Below, piece by piece: positions 52,241 to 62,512 of a stretch of 64,000 nucleotides of DNA; positions within the stretch are counted from its first letter, which is position 1, and every line of letters begins with the position of its first letter. Below the pieces are notes generated by a model. It had not been told where the DNA came from, searched no databases, and saw nothing but the letters and a program-made list of their open reading frames with translations. Origin of the DNA: an uncultured Bacteroidales bacterium (lineage in GTDB: Bacteria; Bacteroidota; Bacteroidia; Bacteroidales; Bacteroidaceae). The position numbers and the translations under genes were made by a program. The DNA is taken from the NCBI GenBank assembly GCA_902787555.1, contig CADAGO010000005.1, positions 1 to 64,000 of the forward strand. Direction: 5' to 3'.

Positions 52241-54665
52241 TATCGCACATATCATCAATGCAGAGCGTACAGGCTCAGAAGATGCTTTGATTAATTGGCT
52301 GTTGATTGACAGCCGCTCGCTGTGCTTTCCTAAGGAAACCTTGTTTTTTGCCATCCGTACGAACCGGAATGATGGTCATAAATATATTGGAGAACTATAC
52401 AAGCGAGGAGTCAGAAACTTTATCGTCAGTTCGCTTCCAGCCGATATCGACCAATATCCACAAAGCAATTTCCTCTTGGTTCACGATACTCTGCAAGCTA
52501 TGCAACAGTTGGCTGCATATCATCGTGAGCAGTTCGACATCCCTGTGATTGCCATCACGGGCAGTAATGGTAAAACGACGGTGAAGGAGTGGCTCTATCA
52601 GTTGCTTTCGCCCGATTTCAACGTGTGTCGTTCACCTCGAAGCTATAATTCGCAAGTGGGCGTTCCTTTGTCTCTGTGGCTACTGAATCAGCATAATGAT
52701 GTGGCCATCATTGAAGCAGGTATTTCCAATCCTAATGAGATGGACAACCTGAATAGGATGATTCGTCCTACCATCAGTGTCATCACTAATATCGGAGAGG
52801 CACATCAGGAGAATTTCTTTACGAAAGAGGGAAAATGCGATGAAAAGTTGAAATTGATGCGCAACTGTGAGACCGCAGTCATCAATCTTCAGGACGATTT
52901 TATTACCAAAGTAGCCCGTCAGGAAATATTAAATAAGGTGAAGAACTGGCCGATGGTTCGAAGCGTAGAGAAGAAAGGGACATCTGCGACTATTACCTAC
53001 ACTCTGAACGGGAAGCAAGGACAGTACACCATTCCGTTTATCGATAATGCAGCTATCGAGAATTCTGTCACTTGTCTGGCTACTTGTGCAAGCCTTGAGG
53101 GCGTAAACCTGGAAGCAATCTGTGCGCGAATGGCAACGTTGGAACCTGTTGCCATGCGGTTGGAGGTGAAAGATGGTATCAATGGCTGTACATTAATCAA
53201 CGATACTTATAATTCAGATATCCATTCGTTGGATATTGCACTCGATTTTATGAGTCGTCGCCCTGATACCCAGAGTCAGAAGCGTACACTGATATTGAGC
53301 GATATCCTGCAAAGCGGAGAGGCGTCACGCACACTATATGCTAAGGTGGCAGAGATGGCAGAACAACGCGGTATTGAGAAGGTGATAGGTGTGGGCGAAG
53401 CAATCAGTTCGTGCTCGCAATATTTCAAAATGGATGCATACTTTTTTAAGACGACTGAGGACTTGATTGCCAGCGAGGTGTTTGCTTCGCTCAACAATGA
53501 GTTTATTCTTATTAAAGGAGCACGTCGTTATCATTTCGACCGTCTCAGCGATTTGCTGACCCTGAAGGTGCATCAAACCATATTGGAGGTCAATCTCAAT
53601 GCGCTGATAGAGAATCTCCACTATTACCGCTCGTTCATGGAGCCAGAAACCAAGATGGTGTGTATGGTGAAAGCATCGGCATACGGCATTGGGTCGCTTG
53701 AAACCAGCAAGACTCTCCAAGACCAGGGAGTGGACTACTTGGCTGTAGCTGTTGCCGATGAGGGTGCAGATTTGCGTAAGGCAGGCATCACGAGTAATAT
53801 CATGGTGATGAACCCAGAGATGACATCGTTCAAGATGTTGTTCGATTACCGCCTTGAACCTGAAGTGTATAACTTCCAACTTCTTGAGGCCTTAATCTAT
53901 GCGGCAGAGAAAGAAGGTATTACCAATTTCCCTATCCATGTAAAACTTGATACTGGTATGCATCGTCTGGGTTTCGACCCCAAGACAGACATCGACCGTC
54001 TGATTACTCGTCTTAGCAAACAATCGGCATTGATTCCGTGTTCTGTGTTCAGTCATTTCGTGGGTAGCGATGCCGATGAATTCGATAGTTTTTCCCGCCA
54101 GCAGTTCGAAATGTACAATGAAGCCAGCCGAAAACTGCAAGCAGCCTACAGCCACAAGATTCTGCGTCATATCTGCAACTCTGCAGGCATCGAGCATTTC
54201 CCCAAATATCATTTGGATATGGTACGTCTGGGACTTGGTCTCTATGGTATCAATCCACGTAACAATGAGGTCATCAACAATGTGGCAACCCTCAAAACTA
54301 CTATTCTCCAGATACGGAATGTGTCTGCCGGTGATACCGTAGGTTATAGCCGTAAGGGGAAGATAGACCATGATTGCCGTATTGCTGCTATTCCAATTGG
54401 ATATGCTGATGGACTGAATCGAAAGCTTGGAAATGGCAACTGTTATTGTATGGTACATGGACAAAAAGCTCCATACGTGGGTAACATCTGCATGGATGTC
54501 TGCATGATTGATGTGACAGGTATCGAGTGTAGCGAAGGTGATTATGTCACCATCTTTGGTGACGAACTGCCAGTTACTGTGTTAAGCGATGCGATTGGTA
54601 CCATTCCCTACGAAATTCTGACCAGCGTCTCAACACGAGTGCAACGAGTTTATACACAGGAATAA
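52221..54665 (+). CDS. MurF-alanine racemase fusion
   Basis: 814 residues. N-terminal MurF (about 1-450) adds D-Ala-D-Ala to the UDP-MurNAc tripeptide: ATP loop VIAITGSNGKTTVKEW (about 108-123), IIEAGISNPNEMDNL, INDTYNSDIHSLDIAL. C-terminal alanine racemase (about 455-814) makes the D-Ala: PLP lysine in MVKASAYGIGS (K484), HVKLDTGMHRLGF, LGLYGINPRN, the catalytic Tyr loop VGYSRKGKID and GNICMDVCMIDVT. The fused form is typical of Bacteroidetes and couples D-Ala supply to peptidoglycan precursor synthesis. Overlaps the GSCFA gene. Confidence 0.95.
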   Translation: MQYRISDIAHIINAERTGSEDALINWLLIDSRSLCFPKETLFFAIRTNRNDGHKYIGELYKRGVRNFIVSSLPADIDQYPQSNFLLVHDTLQAMQQLAAYHREQFDIPVIAITGSNGKTTVKEWLYQLLSPDFNVCRSPRSYNSQVGVPLSLWLLNQHNDVAIIEAGISNPNEMDNLNRMIRPTISVITNIGEAHQENFFTKEGKCDEKLKLMRNCETAVINLQDDFITKVARQEILNKVKNWPMVRSVEKKGTSATITYTLNGKQGQYTIPFIDNAAIENSVTCLATCASLEGVNLEAICARMATLEPVAMRLEVKDGINGCTLINDTYNSDIHSLDIALDFMSRRPDTQSQKRTLILSDILQSGEASRTLYAKVAEMAEQRGIEKVIGVGEAISSCSQYFKMDAYFFKTTEDLIASEVFASLNNEFILIKGARRYHFDRLSDLLTLKVHQTILEVNLNALIENLHYYRSFMEPETKMVCMVKASAYGIGSLETSKTLQDQGVDYLAVAVADEGADLRKAGITSNIMVMNPEMTSFKMLFDYRLEPEVYNFQLLEALIYAAEKEGITNFPIHVKLDTGMHRLGFDPKTDIDRLITRLSKQSALIPCSVFSHFVGSDADEFDSFSRQQFEMYNEASRKLQAAYSHKILRHICNSAGIEHFPKYHLDMVRLGLGLYGINPRNNEVINNVATLKTTILQIRNVSAGDTVGYSRKGKIDHDCRIAAIPIGYADGLNRKLGNGNCYCMVHGQKAPYVGNICMDVCMIDVTGIECSEGDYVTIFGDELPVTVLSDAIGTIPYEILTSVSTRVQRVYTQE

Positions 54666-54685
54666 AAAATAACAATCAGTATAAA

Positions 54686-54883
54686 ATGAGTGACGGTAAT
54701 TTCAACAGGGCACTCTTGCCCAAAAACGAGTTGACAGCAGGCATACGTGCAGGTAAAGCTCAGATGCGTGCGAAAGCAGAGCAGGCATTTCAAGAAACCA
54801 TCGAGCATTTCCTGCCTGATATGACAGACGAGGCAAAACGCGAAATGAAAGAAGAGTTTATGAGTCGATTACGAAATAAATAA
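54686..54883 (+). CDS. Small conserved hypothetical protein
   Basis: 65 residues (MSDGNFNRALLPKNELTAGI...), helical, Lys/Arg/Glu-rich, without signal or membrane segment. The second half (FLPDMTDEAKREMKEEFMSR) is an amphipathic helix. It starts 20 bases after murF-alr and is probably cotranscribed. Similar short proteins are found in Bacteroidales at this position as far as I recall; function unknown. Confidence 0.65.
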   Translation: MSDGNFNRALLPKNELTAGIRAGKAQMRAKAEQAFQETIEHFLPDMTDEAKREMKEEFMSRLRNK

Positions 54884-54982
54884 GGAGAAAAAACATGACA
54901 ACATATCTCCTCGAGTTGCTAAACTGAATAGAAAAAGTATATTTTTTCACGTCAACAGGCTTATTTTTTAGGCTCTACACTT

Positions 54983-55010
54983 TTTGTTTCAGATAAAAGT
55001 GTTATCTTTG
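54983..55010 (+). promoter_or_regulatory. Promoter of the fumarate reductase operon
   Basis: TATCTTTG at 55003-55010 with TTTG at 54983-54986 (spacer 16, short), 80 bases before the frdC/sdhC ATG; the leader is A-rich. Confidence 0.55.
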
Positions 55011-55089
55011 CAACCTATAAAAGTTGTTATTACTCCCTTTTTTCGAAAAAAAAACTAACAATACGTAAAACAAACTAAAAAAATTATTT

Positions 55090-55803
55090 ATGTGGTTATT
55101 TAATTCATCGATTGGAAGAAAACTGATTATGTCAGTTACGGGCATAGCTTTGGTTCTCTTCATCACTTTCCATGGATGTATGAATGTAGTGGCATTAATC
55201 AGTAAAGATGCTTACAACACCATCTGTGCTTTGCTTGGTTCAAATTGGTATGCGATTGCCGCTACCCTTGGCTTGGCTGCACTGGTTGTCATTCACATCA
55301 TCTATGCGTTTATCCTTACGATTCAAAACCGTAAGGCTCGTGGTAACAACAAGTATGCAGTAACTGAAAAGCCTGATAAAGTGGAATGGGCAAGTCAGAA
55401 CATGCTTGTTTTGGGTATAATCATCTGTTTGGGACTTCTGCTTCACTTGTTCAACTTCTGGTATAACATGATGTTTGCAGAGATTATCGGAGCAGAAGGA
55501 TTGAAATATGGCCCAGCCGATGGCTTCAACTGGATTAAGGAGACCTTCTCGAATCCTGTATTCTCTTGTTTGTACATCATTTGGTTGGTTGCCATTTGGT
55601 TCCACCTTACACATGGTATGTGGTCAGCTATGCAGACACTAGGATTAAGCGGACACATCTGGTTCCAGCGTTGGAAATGTATCGGCCAGGTTTGGAGTAC
55701 TATCATCATGGCTTTGTTCCTCATCGTAGTCCTCGCCTTCTGGTTCTTCCCAGATGCTGTAGGTCAGTGCGATTTCAAGTTACTTCCATTTGCAGTTAAT
55801 TAA
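55090..55803 (+). CDS. sdhC: Succinate dehydrogenase/fumarate reductase cytochrome b subunit
   Basis: 237 residues, five hydrophobic segments (for example [95 protein letters not shown]). His in [19 protein letters not shown] and FHLTHG are candidates for two haem b, as in Wolinella/Bacteroides-type FrdC. Anchors the enzyme and passes electrons from menaquinol. First of three adjacent genes (20 bases to the flavoprotein). Confidence 0.94.
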   Translation: MWLFNSSIGRKLIMSVTGIALVLFITFHGCMNVVALISKDAYNTICALLGSNWYAIAATLGLAALVVIHIIYAFILTIQNRKARGNNKYAVTEKPDKVEWASQNMLVLGIIICLGLLLHLFNFWYNMMFAEIIGAEGLKYGPADGFNWIKETFSNPVFSCLYIIWLVAIWFHLTHGMWSAMQTLGLSGHIWFQRWKCIGQVWSTIIMALFLIVVLAFWFFPDAVGQCDFKLLPFAVN

Positions 55804-55823
55804 CAAGTAAACAAGTAAATATT

Positions 55824-57803
55824 ATGGCAATCAATATAGATTCAAAAATTCCTGAAGGACCAGTAGCTGAGAAATGGAGTAACTATAAGGCTCATCAGCG
55901 TTTGGTCAATCCAAAGAATAAACTGAAACTCGATGTCATCGTTGTCGGTACAGGTCTTGCCGGTGCAAGTGCTGCTGCCAGCCTTGGTGAGATGGGATTC
56001 AACGTACTTAATTTCTGTATCCAGGATTCTCCACGTCGTGCGCACTCTATTGCTGCTCAGGGTGGTATCAACGCAGCAAAGAACTATCAGAACGATGGCG
56101 ACTCTGTGTATCGTCTATTCTATGATACAGTGAAAGGTGGTGACTATCGTGCTCGTGAAGCCAACGTGTATCGATTGGCTGAGGTTAGTAACAACATCAT
56201 TGACCAGTGTGTGGCTCAGGGTGTTCCTTTCGCTCGCGAATATGGTGGAACTTTGGCTAACCGTTCATTCGGTGGTGCTCAGGTAAGCCGTACGTTCTAT
56301 GCAAAGGGCCAGACCGGTCAGCAGTTGTTGCTGGGTGCTTACAGCGCACTTTCTGCACAGGTACAGGCTGGTAAGGTAAAGCTTTACACTCGCTACGAGA
56401 TGGAGGATGTTGTCATTGTTGACGGTAAGGCTCGTGGCATTATTGCAAAGAACCTTGTAACAGGTAAGCTGGAGCGTTTCACTGCCAACGCTGTTGTTAT
56501 TGCTACTGGTGGTTATGGTAATACTTACTTCCTCTCTACTAACGCAATGGGCTGTAACTGTACAGCTGCTGTTCAGTGCTATCGCAAGGGCGCTTACATG
56601 GCAAATCCGTCTTATGTGCAGATTCACCCGACTTGTATCCCTGTTCATGGTGACAAGCAGTCAAAACTGACGCTGATGTCTGAGTCGTTGCGTAACGACG
56701 GACGTATCTGGGTACCAAAGAAGATTGAAGATGCCAAGGCTCTTCAGGCTGGAACCAAGGAAGGTTGGGAGATTCCAGAGGAAGACCGTGACTACTATTT
56801 GGAGCGCCGCTATCCTGCATTCGGTAACCTTGTTCCTCGTGACGTGGCAAGCCGCGCTGCTAAGGAGCGTTGCGATAAGGGCTTCGGTGTGAACAACACA
56901 GGTTTGGCTGTATTCCTCGACTTCTCAGAGAGTATCAACCGTCTGGGTCTCGATGCGATGAAGCAGCGTTATGGCAACCTCTTCGATATGTATGAGGAAA
57001 TTACTGACGTATATCCTGGCGACCTCGCCAACGAAATCAACGGTGTGAAGTACTACAAGCCTATGATGATTTATCCAGCTATCCATTACACAATGGGTGG
57101 TGTTTGGGTAGATTACGAGTTGCAGACCTCTATTCCTGGTCTTTTCGCTATTGGTGAGTGTAACTTCTCTGATCACGGTGCTAACCGCCTTGGTGCATCA
57201 GCATTGATGCAGGGTTTGGCAGATGGTTATTTCGTATTACCATATACCATTCAGAACTACCTCGCTGATCAGTCGCTTTGGCCACGTGTCAGCACCGACT
57301 TGCCTGAGTTTGCTGAGGCAGAGAAGGCTGTGGATGCAGAGCTCACTCGTCTGCTCAACATCAAGGGTAAGCGTTCTGTTGATTCCATCCACAAGGAGCT
57401 CGGCCACATTATGTGGGAGTATGTAGGTATGGGTCGTACGGCTGAAGGTCTGAAGACAGGTATCCAGAAGATGAAGGAACTGCAAAAGGAATTCGACACC
57501 AATCTGTTTGTTCCTGGTTCAAAGGAAGGACTCAATGTAGAGCTTGACAAGGCTATCCACCTTCGTGACTTCTTCACGATGGGAGAACTCGTTGCTCACG
57601 ATGCCCTCTCTCGTAATGAATCATGCGGTGGTCACTTCCGTGAGGAATACCAGACGGAGGAAGGTGAAGCTAAACGCGATGACGCTAACTATTTCTATGT
57701 AGGCTGCTGGGAGTACAAGGGTGCCGACAAGGATCCTGAGCTCATTAAGGAACCACTCGAATACGAAGCAATTAAGGTACAAACTCGTAATTACAAGAAT
57801 TAA
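55824..57803 (+). CDS. sdhA: Succinate dehydrogenase/fumarate reductase flavoprotein subunit
   Basis: 659 residues. FAD-binding [19 protein letters not shown] (about 38-56), [18 protein letters not shown] with the flavin-linked His, active-site region [47 protein letters not shown], and the C-terminal [17 protein letters not shown]. Reduces fumarate to succinate or the reverse; in gut Bacteroidetes the reductase direction dominates and produces succinate. Confidence 0.96.
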   Translation: MAINIDSKIPEGPVAEKWSNYKAHQRLVNPKNKLKLDVIVVGTGLAGASAAASLGEMGFNVLNFCIQDSPRRAHSIAAQGGINAAKNYQNDGDSVYRLFYDTVKGGDYRAREANVYRLAEVSNNIIDQCVAQGVPFAREYGGTLANRSFGGAQVSRTFYAKGQTGQQLLLGAYSALSAQVQAGKVKLYTRYEMEDVVIVDGKARGIIAKNLVTGKLERFTANAVVIATGGYGNTYFLSTNAMGCNCTAAVQCYRKGAYMANPSYVQIHPTCIPVHGDKQSKLTLMSESLRNDGRIWVPKKIEDAKALQAGTKEGWEIPEEDRDYYLERRYPAFGNLVPRDVASRAAKERCDKGFGVNNTGLAVFLDFSESINRLGLDAMKQRYGNLFDMYEEITDVYPGDLANEINGVKYYKPMMIYPAIHYTMGGVWVDYELQTSIPGLFAIGECNFSDHGANRLGASALMQGLADGYFVLPYTIQNYLADQSLWPRVSTDLPEFAEAEKAVDAELTRLLNIKGKRSVDSIHKELGHIMWEYVGMGRTAEGLKTGIQKMKELQKEFDTNLFVPGSKEGLNVELDKAIHLRDFFTMGELVAHDALSRNESCGGHFREEYQTEEGEAKRDDANYFYVGCWEYKGADKDPELIKEPLEYEAIKVQTRNYKN

Positions 57804-57805
57804 TT

Positions 57806-58564
57806 ATGGCTAAAAATTTGAATGTCACAATAAAGTTCTGGAAGCAGAACGGTCCGAAGGACAAGGGCCACTTCGAAACTCATGATTTGAAGAACATACC
57901 AGACGACACTTCGTTCCTCGAGGCTCTCGACATCATGAACGAGGAACTTATCGCTGCTGGCAAGGAGCCATTCGTATTCGATCACGATTGTCGTGAAGGA
58001 ATATGCGGTATGTGCTCACTCTATATCAACGGAACTCCACACGGCAAAACCGAACGTGGAGCTACTACCTGTCAGCTTTACATGCGCCGTTTCAAGAATG
58101 GAGAGACTATTACTGTTGAGCCTTGGCGCTCAGCGGGTTTCCCTGTCATCAAAGACTGTATGGTTGACCGCTCTGCCTTCGACAAGATTATTCAGGCAGG
58201 TGGCTACACCACTGTCCGTACAGGTGCACCACAGGATGCCAACGCTATCCTCATTCCTAAGCAGGATGCTGATGAGGCTATGGATTGTGCCTCATGTATC
58301 GGTTGTGGTGCCTGCGTCGCTGCATGTAAGAACGGTTCTGCAATGTTGTTCGTCAGTTCAAAGGTGAGCCAGCTCGCACTCCTGCCACAGGGACGTCCTG
58401 AGGCAGCGAAGCGTGCGAAAGCTATGGTGGCAAAGATGGATGAATTGGGTTTCGGAAACTGCACCAATACTCGCGCTTGCGAAGCTGTATGTCCGAAGTG
58501 TGAGACCATCGCCAATATTGCTCGCCTGAACCGTGAGTTTATCAAGGCAAAGATGGCTGACTAA
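57806..58564 (+). CDS. sdhB: Succinate dehydrogenase/fumarate reductase iron-sulfur subunit
   Basis: 252 residues. [2Fe-2S] ligands in [18 protein letters not shown] and GATTCQLYM, then [19 protein letters not shown] ([4Fe-4S]) and [19 protein letters not shown]. Carries electrons between haem subunit and flavin. Starts 2 bases after the flavoprotein stop, and is followed by a strong terminator. Confidence 0.96.
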   Translation: MAKNLNVTIKFWKQNGPKDKGHFETHDLKNIPDDTSFLEALDIMNEELIAAGKEPFVFDHDCREGICGMCSLYINGTPHGKTERGATTCQLYMRRFKNGETITVEPWRSAGFPVIKDCMVDRSAFDKIIQAGGYTTVRTGAPQDANAILIPKQDADEAMDCASCIGCGACVAACKNGSAMLFVSSKVSQLALLPQGRPEAAKRAKAMVAKMDELGFGNCTNTRACEAVCPKCETIANIARLNREFIKAKMAD

Positions 58565-58587
58565 AAAACTTCTTTGTTGATTATCAA

Positions 58588-58620
58588 AGCGCTGCGGATT
58601 TTTGTCCGCAGCGTTTATTT
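58588..58620 (+). terminator. Intrinsic terminator of the fumarate reductase operon
   Basis: CGCTGCGGA pairs with TCCGCAGCG (9 bp, six-base loop) followed by TTTATTTG, 25 bases after the stop. Confidence 0.8.
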
Positions 58621-58721
58621 GTTTACTTACAGTTTGAATCAGAGTGAGTTTGCAGTAAAAGTGCGAGATATAATCTAATTCAAAGAATAGATTATCTTGT
58701 GGGTATTTTTTTGCTTAAATG

Positions 58722-58753
58722 TTTGGTGGGGTGATTTATTCTTCGTACCTTTG
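58722..58753 (+). promoter_or_regulatory. Promoter of the aroQ gene run
   Basis: TTTG (58722-58725), 20-base spacer, TACCTTTG (58746-58753), 45 bases before the aroQ ATG. Confidence 0.7.
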
Positions 58754-58798
58754 CACTCTTAAGATTAAAAACGGATTTTGTTAAAAGAAGATATAGCA

Positions 58799-59227
58799 AT
58801 GAAGATATTGGTGTTAAACGGACCGAATATTAACCTGCTCGGCAAACGTGAGCCTGGCATTTATGGTTCGAAAAGTATGGATGAGTGCTTTCAGGAATTG
58901 GTGGCGCGCTTTCCTCAAGTGGAACTGACGTATTATCAATCGAACATCGAGGGTGAGTTGATCAATAAGATTCATGAGGTGGGATTCACATACGACGGCA
59001 TTGTGTTTAATGCTGGTGCCTATACCCACACAAGCATTGCTCTGCAGGATGCAATTAGGGCAGTAAAAAGTCCTGTGGTGGAAGTACATATCTCGAATGT
59101 GATGCAACGTGAGGATTTCCGTCATGTGTCGATGATTGGTCCTGCCTGCAAGGGAACAATCATGGGATTCGGACTGGATTCGTATAGATTGGCGATAGAG
59201 GCGCTGTTGGAATTATATAAAGCATAA
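58799..59227 (+). CDS. aroQ: Type II 3-dehydroquinate dehydratase
   Basis: 142 residues from the ATG at 58799 (MKILVLNGPNINLLGKREPG). Shikimate pathway, third step. Hallmarks: NGPNINLLGKREPGIYG (Arg and Tyr of the mobile loop), ELTYYQSNIEGELINKIHEV, NAGAYTHTSIALQDAI, VVEVHISNV and FRHVSMIGPACKGTIMGFG. Normal length for the small, dodecameric class II enzyme. First gene of a tightly spaced plus-strand run to mutS. Confidence 0.96.
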   Translation: MKILVLNGPNINLLGKREPGIYGSKSMDECFQELVARFPQVELTYYQSNIEGELINKIHEVGFTYDGIVFNAGAYTHTSIALQDAIRAVKSPVVEVHISNVMQREDFRHVSMIGPACKGTIMGFGLDSYRLAIEALLELYKA

Positions 59228-59243
59228 TAGTTTTGCGTGAAGA

Positions 59244-59873
59244 TTGGAGATTGAGGAGTACATAGCACAGCACATCGACGAGGAAGGAGAATACCTCCAT
59301 CGACTATATAGAGCCACTCAGACACAGTTGCTGTATGGTAGGATGGCGAGTGGGCATGTGCAAGGGCGTTTGTTGAAAATGTTTGTTGAAATGATACGCC
59401 CCACGAATATTTTGGAAATAGGTACCTATAGTGGTTATTCGGCTCTCTGTATGGCAGAAGGCTTACAGGCTGGAGGTATGGTTCACACGATTGAAATCTT
59501 CGATGAATTGGAGGATTTTACACGTCCTTGGATAGAAAACTCACCTTGGGCAGACCGTGTGAAATTCTATATCGGTGATGCTATGAAGATTGTGCCGCAG
59601 ATGAACTTAAAATTCGATATGGCATTCATCGATGGTAACAAGCGGGAGTATGTGAACTACTATGAGATGGTGATACAGCACATGAATAACGGTGGGTTTA
59701 TCTTGGCCGACAATACGCTGTGGGATGGACATGTGTTGGAACAGCCTGCTGAGCATGATGAACAGACGAAGGGTATCATGGCATTCAATGATTTCGTTGC
59801 AAAGGATGAAAGGGTGGAAAAGGTGATAGTTCCTGTGAGAGATGGTATCAGTATCATAAAAATGAAGAATTAA
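59244..59873 (+). CDS. O-methyltransferase (class I SAM-dependent)
   Basis: 209 residues from a TTG at 59244; the frame is closed by TGA just upstream and no ATG occurs before residue 33, so TTG is likely. Family YrrM/COMT-like: NILEIGTYSGYSALCMAEGL (SAM site), VHTIEIFDELEDF, DMAFIDGNKREYVNYYEMV and LADNTLWDGHVLE (metal-binding Asp/Asn). Probably methylates small phenolics or a tRNA/nucleotide wobble base (TrmR-like); the exact substrate cannot be told. 17 bases after aroQ. Confidence 0.88.
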   Translation: MEIEEYIAQHIDEEGEYLHRLYRATQTQLLYGRMASGHVQGRLLKMFVEMIRPTNILEIGTYSGYSALCMAEGLQAGGMVHTIEIFDELEDFTRPWIENSPWADRVKFYIGDAMKIVPQMNLKFDMAFIDGNKREYVNYYEMVIQHMNNGGFILADNTLWDGHVLEQPAEHDEQTKGIMAFNDFVAKDERVEKVIVPVRDGISIIKMKN

Positions 59874-59909
59874 GAATTGTAATATTGAAGACTTAATAAT
59901 TGAAATAAA

Positions 59910-60245
59910 TTGGAAAGTACAAGACAGAATAAAATTGCACGGCTCATCCAAAAGGATTTGAGCACAATATTTCAGGCACAAACCCGCAAAACAAGAGGAG
60001 TGCTGGTTTCGGTGAGTATCGTAAGAGTTAGTCCAGACCTTAGTGTGGCAAAAGCATACCTAAGTATCTACCCCTCGGCACGTGCTCAGGAGATACTCGA
60101 CAATATCAATGCTCAGACCAGTCAGATACGCTATGAATTGGGCATGCTGGAGCGTCATCAGTTGAGAATTATACCTGAATTGAAGTTCTTTATCGATGAC
60201 TCGCTCGATTATATTGAAAACATTGATAACTTGCTGAAGAAATAG
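59910..60245 (+). CDS. rbfA: Ribosome-binding factor A
   Basis: 111 residues from a TTG at 59910 (MESTRQNKIARLIQKDLSTI). KH-type fold with VSIVRVSPDLSVAKAYLSIY and the C-terminal LRIIPELKFFIDDSLDYIEN, both typical of RbfA. Matures the 30S subunit by binding near the 5' end of 16S rRNA. It sits before the permease gene, as in other Bacteroidetes. Confidence 0.92.
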   Translation: MESTRQNKIARLIQKDLSTIFQAQTRKTRGVLVSVSIVRVSPDLSVAKAYLSIYPSARAQEILDNINAQTSQIRYELGMLERHQLRIIPELKFFIDDSLDYIENIDNLLKK

Positions 60246-60288
60246 GTTAGCGTTAGAGGATATCAGTTATTATCAAAAGTATTAGATT

Positions 60289-62511
60289 GTGTTTTCGTAC
60301 TACATAGCAAAGCGATACCTGCTGACGAAGAAGTCGCACCATGCCATCAACATCATCAGTGGCATATCGGTGTGTGGGGTGGCTTTTGCTACTGCTGCAT
60401 TGGTATGTATATTGTCTGTCTTCAATGGTTTTCAAGATATGGTTGCCAATTTGTTCACGGCTTTTGACCCAGAATTGAAGATAGTTGCTGCTGAAGGTAA
60501 GTTTATGAAAGCTGACAGCAAAGCTTTGGAGAATGTGAGAAAACACGATGAAATCGCTATTTTTTCAGAAGTTTTGGAAGATCAGGCGATGCTGATGACA
60601 CAAAACCGACAGGCAATGGCCACCGTGAAAGGTGTGGACGACAACTTTGAACAATTGATAGACTTCCAGCGAATCAAGTTTGGTGATGGGGTGTACGAAC
60701 TCCATGCCGATGTGATAGAGTATGGTATTCTGGGTGTCAACTTGTTGAGTAACTTGGGCATTGATGTTGGATTCCAGACCCCTATTCAAGTATATGCCCC
60801 CGTAGGAGATGAACACATTGATATGAACGACCCCAGTGAAAGTTTCAACCAAGACGAGTTGTACTCACCAGGGATAGCATTTAACGTCAATCAGCAGAAA
60901 TATGATTCGCACTATGTGCTGACCTCCCTACGATTTGCACGCAACCTATTTGACAGGCCAGGAATGATTTCATCATTGGAACTGAAACTAAAGCATGGGG
61001 CAGATATCGATAAGGTGAAACGTAAGTTGACAAAAGAGCTGGGCAACAAATACATAGTGATGGACCGCTATGAACAGCAGGAAGACACTTTCAAAATTAT
61101 GAAGATAGAAAAACTCATTTCGTATATATTCCTGACATTCATCCTTATGATAGCATGCTTCAATATCATAGGTTCTATATCGATGCTGATTATCGACAAA
61201 AAGAATGATGCGATGACCTTACGCAATTTAGGAGCCACGGAACATCAAATAGCCAACATCTTCATAATTGAAGGGCGAATGATTTCACTGGTAGGAGCTA
61301 TCATAGGTATTGTGTTAGGACTGTCACTTTGTCTCATTCAGCAGCATTTCGGAATCATTAAGTTTGGGCAGTCTGCTGGCAGTTACATTATCGACTCCTA
61401 TCCTGTAAGCGTACATGTGACTGATATTATCATTGTGTTTGTTACTGTATTGATAGTTGGACTTATATCCGTGTGGTATCCTGTGCGACAGTTGAGTAAA
61501 AAGTACACATCGGTATTGGGGGTGTTGATTGTAGGTGGAATGCTTACCTCATGTAGTACAAACGACCATCAATTTAAGATTGAGGGCAAATTCAAGGATA
61601 TGCCTGCAGGCGAGCTATACATCTACAACCAAGACAATTCAGATGCCAGAATCGACACTATTTATATCAATAATGGAGAATTTGCATACGTTGGAAATGC
61701 AGAAGAACTGACACCATACACACTGGTGTTTCCCAACGCGTTAGAGCAAGTGATTTTTGTGCAAAACGGCAGTGTGATACACTATAATGCCTCAGCCAAT
61801 GACTTGAAGAACTATACTGTTGACGGCAATGAGGAGAATGAACAGATGAATGAATTCCGCAAACAAATCAGTGGAAAGAGCATCACACAACAACGTGAGG
61901 TTGCAGAGACTTTTATCAATGAACATCCAGAATCAGCAGTTGCCATCTACCTGTTCGACCGCTTCATAGTACAAGAACAGTCTACATCGCTTTCAACCCT
62001 GAAAAAGAACATCAAGATCCTGAAGAAAGCGCAACCGCAGAATAGGTTGGTACTTAAGGTGGAGAACATGATGAAACAAATAGAGAATGGACAAGAGGGT
62101 AAGACCCTTCCAAACATAGAGGTGACAACGAAGTCAAAACGTACCATCAATATCAGTAAAATGAATGTGGATTACACTGTGCTGGTATTTTGGTCAACAT
62201 GGATGCCAGGTCGCTATGATTTTATCGATGACTTTGTAGTCCTGACTGAAGACTATGCTGAATATGCAAACGTAAAGATTATTGCAATCTCACTCGACTC
62301 AGAAATCTTCAAATGGGAAAATGCCATCAGTGAAGATACAACCTATTGCGAGCATGTATGTGATGGAAAAGTGTGGGATTCAGCTCCTGTAAAGAAACTG
62401 GGAATCACTTCTGTACCTACTTTTGTCATAGCTGATAAAAGTTGCAAAATTGTGGCTCGTGGCAGTTCTGTGGGTGAATTGGAAAAAGAATTGCAAAAGT
62501 TAGTGAATTAG
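60289..62511 (+). CDS. LolC/E-like FtsX permease fused to a DUF4369/thioredoxin-like lipoprotein
   Basis: 740 residues from a GTG at 60289. Residues 1-401: an FtsX/LolE-type permease with TM1 (about 20-44), a large periplasmic loop, TM2 (276-301), TM3 (331-350) and TM4 (379-397), ending WYPVRQ where such permeases normally stop. The frame then continues into a complete lipoprotein: LSKKYTSVLGVLIVGGMLTS-Cys422 (lipobox LTSC), a DUF4369-like domain (HQFKIEGKFKDMPAGELYIY) and a thioredoxin/AhpC fold (from about 600). The CxxC site is replaced by W638-M-P-G-R642, so it is redox-inactive, while the cis-Pro loop TSVPTFVIADK remains. A TTG at 61492 could start the lipoprotein separately. Confidence 0.88.
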   Translation: MFSYYIAKRYLLTKKSHHAINIISGISVCGVAFATAALVCILSVFNGFQDMVANLFTAFDPELKIVAAEGKFMKADSKALENVRKHDEIAIFSEVLEDQAMLMTQNRQAMATVKGVDDNFEQLIDFQRIKFGDGVYELHADVIEYGILGVNLLSNLGIDVGFQTPIQVYAPVGDEHIDMNDPSESFNQDELYSPGIAFNVNQQKYDSHYVLTSLRFARNLFDRPGMISSLELKLKHGADIDKVKRKLTKELGNKYIVMDRYEQQEDTFKIMKIEKLISYIFLTFILMIACFNIIGSISMLIIDKKNDAMTLRNLGATEHQIANIFIIEGRMISLVGAIIGIVLGLSLCLIQQHFGIIKFGQSAGSYIIDSYPVSVHVTDIIIVFVTVLIVGLISVWYPVRQLSKKYTSVLGVLIVGGMLTSCSTNDHQFKIEGKFKDMPAGELYIYNQDNSDARIDTIYINNGEFAYVGNAEELTPYTLVFPNALEQVIFVQNGSVIHYNASANDLKNYTVDGNEENEQMNEFRKQISGKSITQQREVAETFINEHPESAVAIYLFDRFIVQEQSTSLSTLKKNIKILKKAQPQNRLVLKVENMMKQIENGQEGKTLPNIEVTTKSKRTINISKMNVDYTVLVFWSTWMPGRYDFIDDFVVLTEDYAEYANVKIIAISLDSEIFKWENAISEDTTYCEHVCDGKVWDSAPVKKLGITSVPTFVIADKSCKIVARGSSVGELEKELQKLVN

Positions 62512-62512
62512 G

